Part shown: piece by piece, positions 35,201 through 44,034 of the stretch | Numbering within the stretch: position 1 is the stretch's first letter | Layout: every line of letters starts with the position of its first letter | Source of the DNA: Variovorax sp. TBS-050B | Lineage (GTDB): Bacteria > Pseudomonadota > Gammaproteobacteria > Burkholderiales > Burkholderiaceae_C | Reading direction: 5' to 3' | Assembly: GCF_029893635.1 (NCBI RefSeq) | Contig: NZ_JARXYR010000001.1 | Location: forward strand, 186,001-250,000 | DNA: 64,000 bases | Position numbers and translations under genes: made by a program | Notes under the pieces: generated by a model | Told to the model about the DNA's origin: nothing | The model's input: only the letters and a program-made list of their open reading frames with translations | The model's database searches: none

Positions 35201-35830
35201 GCGCGCGCCGAGGCGCTCGATGTAGGCGCAGAACATGTCGGCCATCGCATCGGCGTAGGCGCGGATCTGCGCCGGCGTGCGCGGGCTTTCGGAGAACTGC
35301 TTGCCGACCGCGCCGAGCGTGCTCGTGATCAGCTCGCCCGCGAGCCTGCGCCGGGCCGGCGATGCGCCCGGCAGCACCTCCTGCATGAAGCGCCGGATCG
35401 TGCGCGCGCCCGAGGCCTTGACCGCCTGCGCCTCGGGCGCGTCGCGGTAGAGCGGGGCGGCGTCGCTGAGCGCGACGCGCATCTCGGCCTCTTCGCATTC
35501 CGAGCGCACGAAGGCGTGCACCAGCGTGCGCAGGCGTTCGAGCGGCGGCTTCGCGGCGTCTTCGAGGATGCCCGAGAGCATCTCGCTGGTCTGGCGCCAT
35601 TCGTCGCTCTGCAGCCGGAACAGGATCGACGCCTTGTTGGGAAAGTACTGGTACACCGAGCCGACGCTCACGCCGGCCCGCTCGGCCACGCGCGTGGTGG
35701 TGAAGCGCTGCGCGCCTTCCCTCGAGAGAACCTGAACAGCGGCTTCGAGGATGGCCGCGACGAGATCGTTCGAACGGGCCTGTTGGGGCTGTCTGCGGGA
35801 GGAGAGCGGGGTGCTGCGGCGTGCGGGCAT
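35186..35830 (-). CDS. TetR-family transcriptional regulator
   Basis: 214 residues from MPARRSTPL. N-terminal helix-turn-helix: AILEAAVQVLSREGAQRFTTTRVAERAGVSVGSVYQYF (residues about 24-62, shown here by its ends). A longer form from 35911 exists, but the operator-like repeat at 35860-35875 lies inside that extension, favouring the shorter start. It is divergent from the methyltransferase gene and probably represses it and the MFS gene beyond. Confidence 0.86.
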   Translation of the reverse strand: MPARRSTPLSSRRQPQQARSNDLVAAILEAAVQVLSREGAQRFTTTRVAERAGVSVGSVYQYFPNKASILFRLQSDEWRQTSEMLSGILEDAAKPPLERLRTLVHAFVRSECEEAEMRVALSDAAPLYRDAPEAQAVKASGARTIRRFMQEVLPGASPARRRLAGELITSTLGAVGKQFSESPRTPAQIRAYADAMADMFCAYIERLGARSGGP

Positions 35831-35859
35831 GGCGTGGCTTCGGAACGCGAATGGAAAAC

Positions 35860-35875
35860 ATGAATGTTCCTTCAT
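35860..35875. promoter_or_regulatory. Putative TetR operator
   Basis: ATGAA and TTCAT (35860-35864 and 35871-35875) are exact inverted copies around TGTTCC, in the AT-rich 83-base gap between the divergent TetR and methyltransferase genes. Confidence 0.5.
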
Positions 35876-35913
35876 ATTATCGATGCACTCTCTCTCATTC
35901 GAAGGAAGCACAG

Positions 35914-36579
35914 ATGACCACGCTCACCACCGCGCCGCTCGCGCCCTTGCTCGATCGCCTGTTCGCCGAGGCCGCCGCGACCTCGCCCGCGGACGACCCG
36001 GCGATGGCCGCGCTCGCGGGCGAAGACCATGCGCGGCTGATGCGCAGCAAGACCGGCTACCTCGCGTTCTACGGCCAGCTCAAGGACTACGCCCTGCCGG
36101 TCTCGCGCGAGGCCGGCGCGCTGCTCTACATGCTGGCGCGCCACGGCGGCGCGCGCAGCATCGTCGAGTTCGGCACCTCGTTCGGCATCTCGACGCTGCA
36201 CCTCGCCGCGGCCCTGCGCGACAACGGCGGCGGCCGGCTGATCACCACCGAGTTCGAGCCTTCCAAGGTGGCGCGTGCGCGCGCCAACCTCGAAGCGGGC
36301 GGCCTTGCCGACCTGGTGGAGATCCGCGAAGGCGATGCGCTGCAGACACTGCGCACCGGGCTGCCCGAGACCGTCGACCTGCTGCTGCTGGACGGCGCGA
36401 AGGGGCTCTATCCCGAGGTTCTCGCGCTGGTCGAGCCACGGCTGCGCCCCGGCGCGCTGGTGGTGGCCGACAACGCGGACTACAGCCCCGAGTACCTCGC
36501 GCGCGTGCGTTCGCCGGCCGCGGGCTACCTCTCGGTGCCGTTCGGCGGCGACCTGGAGCTGTCGATGCGGCTCGGCTGA
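35914..36579 (+). CDS. Class I SAM-dependent O-methyltransferase
   Basis: 221 residues. The SAM-binding motif VEFGTSFGISTLHLA, the acidic end of the second strand (TTEFEPSKV) and LLLLDGAKGLYPEVL with the metal-site Asp place it with catechol- or caffeoyl-CoA-type O-methyltransferases. The start follows GAAGGAAG. It has no signal peptide. It is next to a TetR regulator and an MFS exporter, so modification and export of a small phenolic or toxic compound is plausible but unproven. Confidence 0.85.
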   Translation: MTTLTTAPLAPLLDRLFAEAAATSPADDPAMAALAGEDHARLMRSKTGYLAFYGQLKDYALPVSREAGALLYMLARHGGARSIVEFGTSFGISTLHLAAALRDNGGGRLITTEFEPSKVARARANLEAGGLADLVEIREGDALQTLRTGLPETVDLLLLDGAKGLYPEVLALVEPRLRPGALVVADNADYSPEYLARVRSPAAGYLSVPFGGDLELSMRLG

Positions 36580-36716
36580 GCTTTCCGTTTCCACGCCAGT
36601 CCTGCTGGCCGTAAGCGTCTCACGTCAGGCAACGCACACCACGATCCCCGGCGATCGGGTGCGCTGCCGCGCGTCGGCTTTTGCGTGCCCGCGTCGGGGA
36701 ACAAGCCTGGACCGCC

Positions 36717-37904
36717 ATGACTTCTCCATCGACCTCCTTGTCGACATCCACCGCCGTGCCGCAGCAGCATCGTCTGCTGCTGCTCCTGGCGGTGCTCTTC
36801 ATCGCCTACCTGTGCGTCGGCATGGCGCTCGGCAGCGTCGCGCCGTTCGTGACGGCGCGGCTCGGGCTGGGCAATGCCTGGGCCGGGCTCGGCGTGGGCG
36901 TGGCCTTCCTCGCCACCGTCGCCACGCGCGCGCATGCCGGCAGCCTCTCGGACCATCGCGGGCCGAAACCCGCGGTGGCGCGCGGCCTCGTCTGCTGCAT
37001 GGCGGGCGCGGCGACGGCCCTCGTGGCCGGCCTGCCGCTGCCCTCGACGGGCCTCGCCTATGCGGCGCTGCTCGCGGGGCGCCTGCTGCTCGGCGTCGGC
37101 GAAAGCTTCGTGACCGTGGGCGTGATCGGCTGGGCCATCGGCATGGCCGGACCCGCCCGCTCGGGCATGGTGCTGGCCCGCGTCGGTGCCGCGATCTACG
37201 GCGCGCTCGCGCTCGGCGGGCCGATCGGGTTGTTCCTGTTCGAAAGCGGCGGCTTCGCGCTCGCGACGGCGGCCGGCGCGCTGCTGCCGGGCCTGGCGCT
37301 GCTCGCGATCCGGCGCACGGCCGGCATCGTGCCGCAGGCCGCCGCGGAGCGGCCGCCGTTCGCGCAGGTGCTCGCACGCATCGGGCCGCACGGCGCCATC
37401 GTCTGCCTGCAGGGCATCGGCTTCGCCGCGATCGGCGCCTTCTTCGTGCTGCATTTCCGCGCCCAGGGCTGGCCGCATGCGGGGCTCGGCCTCACGGCCT
37501 TCGGCAGCGGCTTCGTGCTCGTGCGGCTGGCCTGTGGCCGGCTGCCCGACCGCTTCGGCGGCCTGCCGGTGGCGATCGGTTCGCTCGCGATCGAGGCGCT
37601 CGGGCAGCTGCTGATCTGGCAGGCGGCCGGCCCGGCGTCGGCGCTCGCCGGTGCCTTTCTCACGGGGCTGGGCTGCTCGATGGTCTTCCCGGCCATGGGG
37701 CGCGAGGTGGTGCAGCGCGTGCCGCCGCATCTGCGCGGCACCGCGCTCGGCGCCTTCTCGGCCTTCCAGGATGTCGCCTACGGATTGACCGGTCCGCTCG
37801 CGGGCCTGCTGGCCGACCGCGCGGGCCCGGCCGGCGTGTTCCTGGCCGGGGCGGGCGCGGCGGCGGCGGGCCTGCTGGTCGCGCTGCGGCTGCTGCGGCG
37901 CTGA
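36717..37904 (+). CDS. MFS transporter (YhhS/YfcJ-like)
   Basis: 395 residues with about twelve membrane helices. The helix 2-3 loop HAGSLSDHRGPKPAVARG and LLLGVGESFVTVGVIGWAIG in helix 4 resemble the YhhS/YfcJ efflux proteins. Several in-frame starts precede it, and the ATG at 36717 gives the shortest hydrophilic lead. A 137-base gap separates it from the methyltransferase, so it may have its own promoter. Probable export of a small molecule. Confidence 0.87.
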   Translation: MTSPSTSLSTSTAVPQQHRLLLLLAVLFIAYLCVGMALGSVAPFVTARLGLGNAWAGLGVGVAFLATVATRAHAGSLSDHRGPKPAVARGLVCCMAGAATALVAGLPLPSTGLAYAALLAGRLLLGVGESFVTVGVIGWAIGMAGPARSGMVLARVGAAIYGALALGGPIGLFLFESGGFALATAAGALLPGLALLAIRRTAGIVPQAAAERPPFAQVLARIGPHGAIVCLQGIGFAAIGAFFVLHFRAQGWPHAGLGLTAFGSGFVLVRLACGRLPDRFGGLPVAIGSLAIEALGQLLIWQAAGPASALAGAFLTGLGCSMVFPAMGREVVQRVPPHLRGTALGAFSAFQDVAYGLTGPLAGLLADRAGPAGVFLAGAGAAAAGLLVALRLLRR

Positions 37905-37976
37905 GGCGCCGAACTCAGAGGTCCCGCACCTGCGACCGCGCGCGGGCCGCCCACCTGCTTCTGGGGTGAGCCGTTC

Positions 37977-39503
37977 CTAGGCCGTGGCCCGTTCGGCTGT
38001 CTTCCTCGACATCGCGGCGAGCACCGCGGCTGCTGCCAGCGCCGTCAGCTCGAACCCTGCGAACACCATGTCCTGCTGACGAATGCTGGCCAACAGGTGG
38101 CGGCTGCCGAAGAGCGTGTTCCACACCGGCAAGGCCGCGAACAGCACGGCAGCCGTCGCAAACAGTTCGACCCACGCGCGGCGAACGGGCCTGGCGATCG
38201 CGTACAGCAGCGCGAGCGCCAAGGCGATGAAGAACAGGTGGATCTCCCACTCGCGCCGGTTCGCGAGCGCCAGCGGCAGCAGCCGATTGCCCCAGAAGAA
38301 CACGGCCATCGCCACGGGCAGCCCCGCGATGGCGGCGATGTTGAGCCGCTCCACGAGGCTGAAGCCGAACGCCGGCTCACCGGCGCGCGCCTGCTTCGCG
38401 CGCCGCTTGACCGTCCACAGCACCAGCCCCGTGGCAACCATGCCCGCACCGGCCAGGCTCGACAGGAAATACAGCCAGCGCGTCGCCACATCGGCGAAGC
38501 GCGCCAGGTGCAGCCCGTACAGCACGCCTCGCATTTCGGCGACGGGGCCCACCTGGTCCTTGACCTGCCGCAGTTCGCCGGTCGCACCGTCGAACACCAG
38601 GTAGCGCGGGCTCACGGACACACGCTCTGCATCGCCGCGCACGATGCGCACGCGCGATGCGGCATCGCCCGGGTTGTCGACGATCAGCCGCGCCACGCGG
38701 CCGCTCCCCCAGCGCCGCTCGGCCGCGTGCACCATCGCGGCCGCGTCGGGCAGCGGCCCGGGCATGCCGCTCGGCGTGCTCGCCGGCAGGAGCGCCGTCA
38801 TTTCGGCCCTGAGCGACTGGCGCATCTGCGCGGGGTCGGGCGCGCTGTCGATGCCCCAGGGCATGTACAAGGTCATCAGCGTGACCAGACCGGTGTAGGT
38901 GATCATCGAATGAAAGGGCAGCGCGGCGACGGACAACAGGTTGTGCGCATCCAGCCATGAGCGCTGCCCCTTCCCGCGGCGGAAGGTGAAGAAGTTGGCG
39001 AAGATCTTCTTGTGGGTGATCACGCCGCTGACCAGCGCGACCAGCATGAACATCGTGGCCAGGCCCACCAGCCAGCGCGCCGCCACGCGCGGCAGGTAGT
39101 GCAGCGAGAAATGAAAGTAGTAGAAGAACTCGCCGCCGTCGGTGTCGCGCGCGGACAGGCGCTTGCCCGTGAGGGGATCGAGCATGGCGCGGCCGTGGTC
39201 GTCGCCGATGCGCCAGGACGCGGCGACGACGTTCCTGCGCTCGTCCGCGAGCTCGACCACCCATTGGGACGCGCCCGGGGCGAGCAGCTGCAAGCTCGCG
39301 ATGGCCGACACCGCACTGCCGGCGGCATCCGGCAGCTGCTTCAGCGCCGGCAGCTCGGGGCGCATCCACTGGGAGATCTCTTCGCGGAAGTAGCTCGCCG
39401 CGCCGGTCAGGAACATCGCGTAGAGCAACCAGCCGAACAGCAGGCCGGTCCATGTATGCAGGCCGGCCATGGACGGGCGCAGGCGCGGCGCGGCGGCTTT
39501 CAT
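37977..39503 (-). CDS. PepSY-domain membrane protein (siderophore-cluster type)
   Basis: 508 residues with an N-terminal helix (HTWTGLLFGWLLYAMFLTGAASY), a periplasmic region with PepSY features (ATGELRQVKDQVGP), and several later helices. Proteins of this family, often found beside TonB-dependent siderophore receptors, are thought to act as inner-membrane ferric reductases. Here it ends the iron-uptake operon and overlaps the preceding small gene by ATGA. Confidence 0.88.
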   Translation of the reverse strand: MKAAAPRLRPSMAGLHTWTGLLFGWLLYAMFLTGAASYFREEISQWMRPELPALKQLPDAAGSAVSAIASLQLLAPGASQWVVELADERRNVVAASWRIGDDHGRAMLDPLTGKRLSARDTDGGEFFYYFHFSLHYLPRVAARWLVGLATMFMLVALVSGVITHKKIFANFFTFRRGKGQRSWLDAHNLLSVAALPFHSMITYTGLVTLMTLYMPWGIDSAPDPAQMRQSLRAEMTALLPASTPSGMPGPLPDAAAMVHAAERRWGSGRVARLIVDNPGDAASRVRIVRGDAERVSVSPRYLVFDGATGELRQVKDQVGPVAEMRGVLYGLHLARFADVATRWLYFLSSLAGAGMVATGLVLWTVKRRAKQARAGEPAFGFSLVERLNIAAIAGLPVAMAVFFWGNRLLPLALANRREWEIHLFFIALALALLYAIARPVRRAWVELFATAAVLFAALPVWNTLFGSRHLLASIRQQDMVFAGFELTALAAAAVLAAMSRKTAERATA

Positions 39504-39799
39504 GCACCCGCCGACGCCCAGGTTCTGCCTGCGAGCACGAGCAACGGCATCGCGGCCACTGCCAGGCCGAGCCAGGCACGCCGCGCGCTGCGTGCGGCGA
39601 ACACCCAGACCGCCGCACCCGCGTATACGAGGAAGCTGGCCTGCATGCCGGCGAGCACGGCCTCGACGGGGTCCATGGGCAGGGCCAGTGCGGCCGCGCT
39701 CGTCAGTGCGGCCAGCGCATAGCCGCCGAACAGCGCGGCCACGATGCGCGACAGCAGGGCGGCCCGCTTGCGGCGTGCCGCGGCGTGCGACAGCGGCAT
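39500..39799 (-). CDS. Small membrane protein (DUF3649-like) of iron-uptake operon
   Basis: 99 residues with three hydrophobic helices (around 17-42, 48-70, 76-93) and a basic N-terminus (MPLSHAAARRKRAALLSRIVAALFGGYA). Small three-helix proteins of this type sit between TonB-dependent receptors and PepSY proteins in many beta- and gammaproteobacteria. It shares one base with the receptor stop (TGATG) and overlaps the PepSY gene (ATGA), so the three are translationally coupled. Biochemical role unknown. Confidence 0.78.
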   Translation of the reverse strand: MPLSHAAARRKRAALLSRIVAALFGGYALAALTSAAALALPMDPVEAVLAGMQASFLVYAGAAVWVFAARSARRAWLGLAVAAMPLLVLAGRTWASAGA

Positions 39800-42276
39800 C
39801 AGAAGCGGTAGAGCGCGCTCAGGTTGGCGGTGCGCTCCGCGCTGCGATAGCAGAGGCTGCCGTTGCAATCCATCAGCGATTGCTTGTTCAGCAGGTTGCT
39901 GAGGTTGAGCGAGACGCGCCAGGGTCCGCGGTCGAAGCCGAATGCCAGGTCGACCATCGCGATGCCCGGGTTCGTGATGTTGGCGTTGCCGGTGTCCCAG
40001 GCCGAACGCGCCTTGCCCAAATAGCGCACGCCGAGGGCGGCAAAGGCGCGGGTCGCGTCGCCCACGGGAAACGCGTACTTCCCCCACACCGATACGCTGT
40101 GCCTCGGCGCGCTCATCTGCGGCAGGCCGAGGTCGCCGTCGTTGCTGCGCGTGATGCGGGTGTCCAGGTAGGTGTACTGGGCGACGAGGCTGATGTTGTT
40201 CGTCACGTCGGCCCGGGCTTCGAGCTCGAGCCCGCGCGACCTGACTTCGCCAGTCTGGATGACTTCGCCGGGCGCCTGCGGCGCCGCCGTGGTCACGTTG
40301 CTGCGCACGATGTCGAATACCGAGGCTGTGTAGCTGGCGTTCCTTCCGTTCGGCTGGTAGCGCACGCCCGCTTCGATCTGCCGGCCCTTCGAAGGCTTCA
40401 GCAGGTTGCCGTTCAGGTCCTTGCCGATCTCCGGCGAGAAGGAGGTGGCGTAGTTCGCATAGGGTGCCCAGCCGGAATCGAACAGGTACACCACGCCGAC
40501 GCGGCCGGTGGTGGCGCTGGCCGAGGTGTCGTAGATCTCGCTGCGCTCGCCGGTGTTGCCGAAGGTGCGGGTGCCGGTCGCTTCGGCCTTGTCGTGCCGC
40601 ACGCCGGCCGTGAGAACCCAGCGGTCCCACTTGATCTGGTCCTGCAGGTAGAGGCCGACCTGCTTGGACGGCGCACGGTCGACATACGGATCGGCGGCCG
40701 GCGCCAGCGGCTGGTGCATGTACACGGGCGCGAACAGGTTCATCGACGGCAGCAGGGGGCGGTCGTACGGAAATTCGTCGGTGGTGCGCGACCGAGCGTA
40801 GTCGACGCCGGCCAGCACGGTGTGCTTCAGCGGGCCGCTGTCGAAACGGGCCTGCACGCGCGTGTCGAGCAGCAGGCCCTTCCAGTGCGTCTCGCGCGGC
40901 GAGAAGCTGCGGCCGAGCGTGTAGCCGTCGGCGCGCAGGCCGCGCGGGAACACGTTGGTCTCGGAGCGGTCGAGCTCGCTGTAGCGCATGCTCTGCTGCA
41001 CCGACCAGGTGTCGTCGAAGCTGTGCTCGAACTCGTAGCCGAGCATCTTGTTGTCGCGCCGCCAGCGGTTGTCGTCGGCGCCGATGTTCACGCGCGGGCT
41101 GGTTTGGCCGAACACGCCGGGCTGCTCCAGCTGGTTCGGCCAGGCATAGGCCTGGTTGTCCTTCTGGTAGCGCCCGAGCAGCGTGAGCCGGGTGCTGGCG
41201 CTGGGCTGCCAGGTGAGGGCGGGTGCGATGAAGAGGCGGTTGTCGCGGTCGCGGTCGAGCCGGGTGTTCGATTCGCGCCCCAGCACGGTGAGGCGGTAGG
41301 TCCAGTCGCTGTCGCTGCCGAGCGCACCGGAGAGGTCGGCCTTGAACTGCTTGCGGTCGTAGCTGCCGTATTCGATGCCGATCTCGCGCAGGGTGTCGGC
41401 GCTCGGGCGCTTGCTCACGGCGTTGACCATGCCGCCCGGCGGCATCTTGCCGTAGAGCACCGACGCCGGGCCGCGCAGCACTTCGAGCCGTTCGAGGCCG
41501 TAGGGTTCGATCGGCGCCGCATAGGAACGGCCCGAGGTGAGCAGGCCGTCCATGAAGACGCCGGCGGTGCCGAGCTCGAAGCCGCGCAGCAGCGAGAACT
41601 CGTCGACCGCCCAGGGCTTGAGGTTCGGCGTGACGCCGGCGGTGTAGCGCAGCGCCTGGTCGAGCGACTCGGCCTTGCGGTCGCCGATCTCGTCGGCGGT
41701 GATCACGGAGACCGACTGCGGGTTCTCGATCAGCGCGGTGTCGGTCTTGGTGGCCGTGAGGCTGCGCCGCGCGACGTAGCCGTCGACGCGGCCGGTGGGC
41801 GTTTCGCGCTCTGTCGTGGCCGTCACCGTGACGGGCGACAGCATCACGGCGCCGGCATCGGCCGCGCCGCTGCGCGACGGGGCGCCTGCCTTGCGCAGCA
41901 TCGAGCCGCCGCTGCCGCTGCCGACGACTTCGTAGCCGCTGCCGCGCAGCACCTGCTCGAAGCCTTCCTGCACGGTATAGCGCCCGCGCAGCCCCGGGCT
42001 GCGCAGCCCGGCGAGCGTGGCGGGCTCGAAGATCAGCTGGACGCCGGCACTGGCGGCGTACTGCGCCAGCACATCGGCGAGCGGGCCGGCGCCGATCGCG
42101 AACTGGCGTGCGCCGTTGCCCGCCGGCTCGGCCGCGAACACGGGGTTGGCGGCCAGCGCGGCCATGCCCACGCCGCCGACGAATGCCGCGCGAAGCGCCG
42201 CGTGCACTGCCGCGGCAGCGAGGGTGACCGTGGCGGTCCCGGGGTGGTGGTGCCTGCGCGCGTGCTGCGATCCCAT
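39799..42276 (-). CDS. TonB-dependent siderophore receptor with STN signalling domain
   Basis: 825 residues. After a long signal peptide, residues about 55-125 form the secretin/TonB N-terminal (STN) domain that signals to FecR. The plug follows (SVSVITADEIGDRK, LRGFELGTAGVFMDGLL, LEVLRGPASVLYGKMPPGGMVN), then the beta-barrel ending in Phe. The plug wording is that of FpvA/FhuE-type ferric-siderophore receptors. Preceded by AAGGA. With the sigma factor and FecR encoded upstream it forms a cell-surface signalling system for one siderophore. Confidence 0.94.
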   Translation of the reverse strand: MGSQHARRHHHPGTATVTLAAAAVHAALRAAFVGGVGMAALAANPVFAAEPAGNGARQFAIGAGPLADVLAQYAASAGVQLIFEPATLAGLRSPGLRGRYTVQEGFEQVLRGSGYEVVGSGSGGSMLRKAGAPSRSGAADAGAVMLSPVTVTATTERETPTGRVDGYVARRSLTATKTDTALIENPQSVSVITADEIGDRKAESLDQALRYTAGVTPNLKPWAVDEFSLLRGFELGTAGVFMDGLLTSGRSYAAPIEPYGLERLEVLRGPASVLYGKMPPGGMVNAVSKRPSADTLREIGIEYGSYDRKQFKADLSGALGSDSDWTYRLTVLGRESNTRLDRDRDNRLFIAPALTWQPSASTRLTLLGRYQKDNQAYAWPNQLEQPGVFGQTSPRVNIGADDNRWRRDNKMLGYEFEHSFDDTWSVQQSMRYSELDRSETNVFPRGLRADGYTLGRSFSPRETHWKGLLLDTRVQARFDSGPLKHTVLAGVDYARSRTTDEFPYDRPLLPSMNLFAPVYMHQPLAPAADPYVDRAPSKQVGLYLQDQIKWDRWVLTAGVRHDKAEATGTRTFGNTGERSEIYDTSASATTGRVGVVYLFDSGWAPYANYATSFSPEIGKDLNGNLLKPSKGRQIEAGVRYQPNGRNASYTASVFDIVRSNVTTAAPQAPGEVIQTGEVRSRGLELEARADVTNNISLVAQYTYLDTRITRSNDGDLGLPQMSAPRHSVSVWGKYAFPVGDATRAFAALGVRYLGKARSAWDTGNANITNPGIAMVDLAFGFDRGPWRVSLNLSNLLNKQSLMDCNGSLCYRSAERTANLSALYRF

Positions 42277-42433
42277 GTGTCTGCGTCCTTCGGTGTCTGT
42301 GATGGCGGGTGGGCGCATCGGCATCGATGCGTCTCTCCCCCTCACACCGGACGAGACGAAAAAAGTGATCACCCGGCCGCGAATCTTTTTTGCCGACCGG
42401 CGAGGCGGTCGTTCGGAAGAGCCGCGCGCGCCC

Positions 42434-43411
42434 TCAGCGCGGCGCCACGGTGACCCAGTACCGGGTCGCCTGCTCGATGCGCAACGGCAGCGAGCGCGCC
42501 AGCAGCGCCAGACCGGCGTCGGTGTCGGCCAGCGACACGGCGCCCGACACCCGCAGGTCGGCGACCGCCGGATGGCAGCGCAGCACGCCGCTGCGGTAGC
42601 GGCCCATTTCGGCGACCACGTCGGCCAGACGCATGTTCCGCGCGAGCAGCATGCCCTGCTCCCACAGCGTGGCGCTGCTCTCCACCGCGGCGGCCGGGCC
42701 GATGCCCCCGGCCTCGAAATCGGCCTGCGTGCCGGCCCGCAGCACGCGCGACGCACCGTTGGCCGGGCGGATGTCGACGGCGTGCTCGAGCACCGCGACG
42801 CGGGTGGTGTGGTCGTCGAGGCGGCGCACGCCGAAGCGCGTGCCCAGGGCCCGCACCGTGCCCTGCGCGGTCTGGACCACGAAAGGCCGGTAGGTGGGCG
42901 AGGGGTCGGCATGCGTGGTGACGAGGATCTCGCCCGCCTGCAGCCGGATGCGCCTTTCGGCGGCGGTGAACACGATGTCGACCGCGCTCGCGGTGTTGAG
43001 CACCAGCTGCGAGCCGTCCGCCAGCACCATCGAACGGCGCTCGCCGGTGGCGGTGGCGACGTCGGCGGTCCATTCGCGCCAGGGCATGTGGCGCCACGCG
43101 AGCCAGCCGGCGGGCGCGGCGACCAGCAAGGCGCCCAGCATGCCCATGCCGCGGCGGCGGCTGGGCCGCTGCATGGCCTGCAAGGCATCCCTGCCGATGC
43201 CTGCAGGAACCTGCGCGAAGACCCCCAGCAGGGCCTCGGCCCGCGCCCAGGCCGCGCCATGCGCCGGGCTCTGCCGACGCCACCGGTCGAAGCCCGCTTG
43301 CGCCTTCTGGGCTTCGTCGCCGTAGCGCAGGGTCAGCAGCCAGTCGGCAGCTTCGCTCAGGAGCTGGGGATCGAGGTCGGTCTCCCCCCGGGTCGGCTGC
43401 TGGCTGTTCAT
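42434..43411 (-). CDS. FecR-family anti-sigma factor / sigma regulator
   Basis: 325 residues. The N-terminal cytoplasmic region has the FecR pattern (AADWLLTLRYGD, then FDRWRRQSPAHGAAWARAE). A single membrane helix is at about 95-110, and the periplasmic FecR domain contains RSMVLADGSQLVLNTASAVDI. It senses ligand-loaded receptor through the STN domain and controls the sigma factor. It lies 20 bases after the sigma gene and 157 bases before the receptor, so the receptor may have its own sigma-dependent promoter. Confidence 0.92.
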   Translation of the reverse strand: MNSQQPTRGETDLDPQLLSEAADWLLTLRYGDEAQKAQAGFDRWRRQSPAHGAAWARAEALLGVFAQVPAGIGRDALQAMQRPSRRRGMGMLGALLVAAPAGWLAWRHMPWREWTADVATATGERRSMVLADGSQLVLNTASAVDIVFTAAERRIRLQAGEILVTTHADPSPTYRPFVVQTAQGTVRALGTRFGVRRLDDHTTRVAVLEHAVDIRPANGASRVLRAGTQADFEAGGIGPAAAVESSATLWEQGMLLARNMRLADVVAEMGRYRSGVLRCHPAVADLRVSGAVSLADTDAGLALLARSLPLRIEQATRYWVTVAPR

Positions 43412-43431
43412 CGCATTCGGGCGGCCGCCGC

Positions 43432-43935
43432 TCAGGCGACGGACATGCAGGCGATCAGCGCCTTGTGGATGTGGCGGCGCACCGTGATCACGGGCATGGC
43501 CATGCGCTCGGAGATCTGCTGCAGCGTCAACGCATCGAACTGCGCGAGCAGGAAGACCTGCCGCGTCCGGGCCGGCAGGCTGGCCAGCATGGCCTCGATG
43601 CGCAGCAGCGATTCGATGATGAGCATGCGGGCCTCGGGCGAGGGCACTTCCGGCTCGGGCAGGTGCGCCACCGCCTCGAGGTAGGCCCGCTCCACCTCGC
43701 GCCGCCGCCAATGGTCCGCCACCAGGCCCTTGGCCACATGGGTCAGGAAAGCGCGCGGTTCGGCCCCGAGGTTGGTGGTGCGCGATGAAACCATCAGCCG
43801 CACGAAGGTGTCGTGTGCCAGATCGGCCGCATCGCAGGCATCCCCCAGGCGACGGCGCAGCCACCCCAGCAGCCAGCCGTGGTGATCGCTGTAGAGAAGT
43901 TCGATGGGTTGGCGAGGAAGGCCGGCGGCGGGCAT
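43432..43935 (-). CDS. FecI-type ECF sigma factor
   Basis: 167 residues from MPAAGLPRQ. Region 2 reads LGDACDAADLAHDTFVRLM and region 4 LPARTRQVFLLAQFDALTLQQISERMAMPVITVRRHIHKAL (residues about 115-160). A longer frame from 44010 was rejected because a Fur-box-like repeat (43973-43987) would lie inside it and family members are about 165-175 residues. It directs transcription of the receptor operon under iron starvation. Confidence 0.9.
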   Translation of the reverse strand: MPAAGLPRQPIELLYSDHHGWLLGWLRRRLGDACDAADLAHDTFVRLMVSSRTTNLGAEPRAFLTHVAKGLVADHWRRREVERAYLEAVAHLPEPEVPSPEARMLIIESLLRIEAMLASLPARTRQVFLLAQFDALTLQQISERMAMPVITVRRHIHKALIACMSVA

Positions 43936-43972
43936 GGGGCGCAGTTCTGGAGGGCGGACGTCGAATCGTCGA

Positions 43973-43987
43973 TGCGAATGGTTCGCA
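43973..43987. promoter_or_regulatory. Putative Fur box before the sigma factor
   Basis: TGCGAAT-G-GTTCGCA has the 7-1-7 inverted layout of Fur boxes, with six of seven positions matching between arms. It sits 38 bases before the sigma-factor start in an AT-richer stretch, fitting iron repression of the operon. Confidence 0.5.
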
Positions 43988-44034
43988 ATTGTATTGGTAA
44001 ACGATTTCATGAATCTGCCGCCGCGCGCCGCGGA

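Noticed and set aside
39799..43260. Siderophore receptor as a 1153-residue protein starting inside fecR
   Set aside because: The extra N-terminal part is out-of-frame fecR sequence; a signal peptide and AAGGA site fix the start at 42276.
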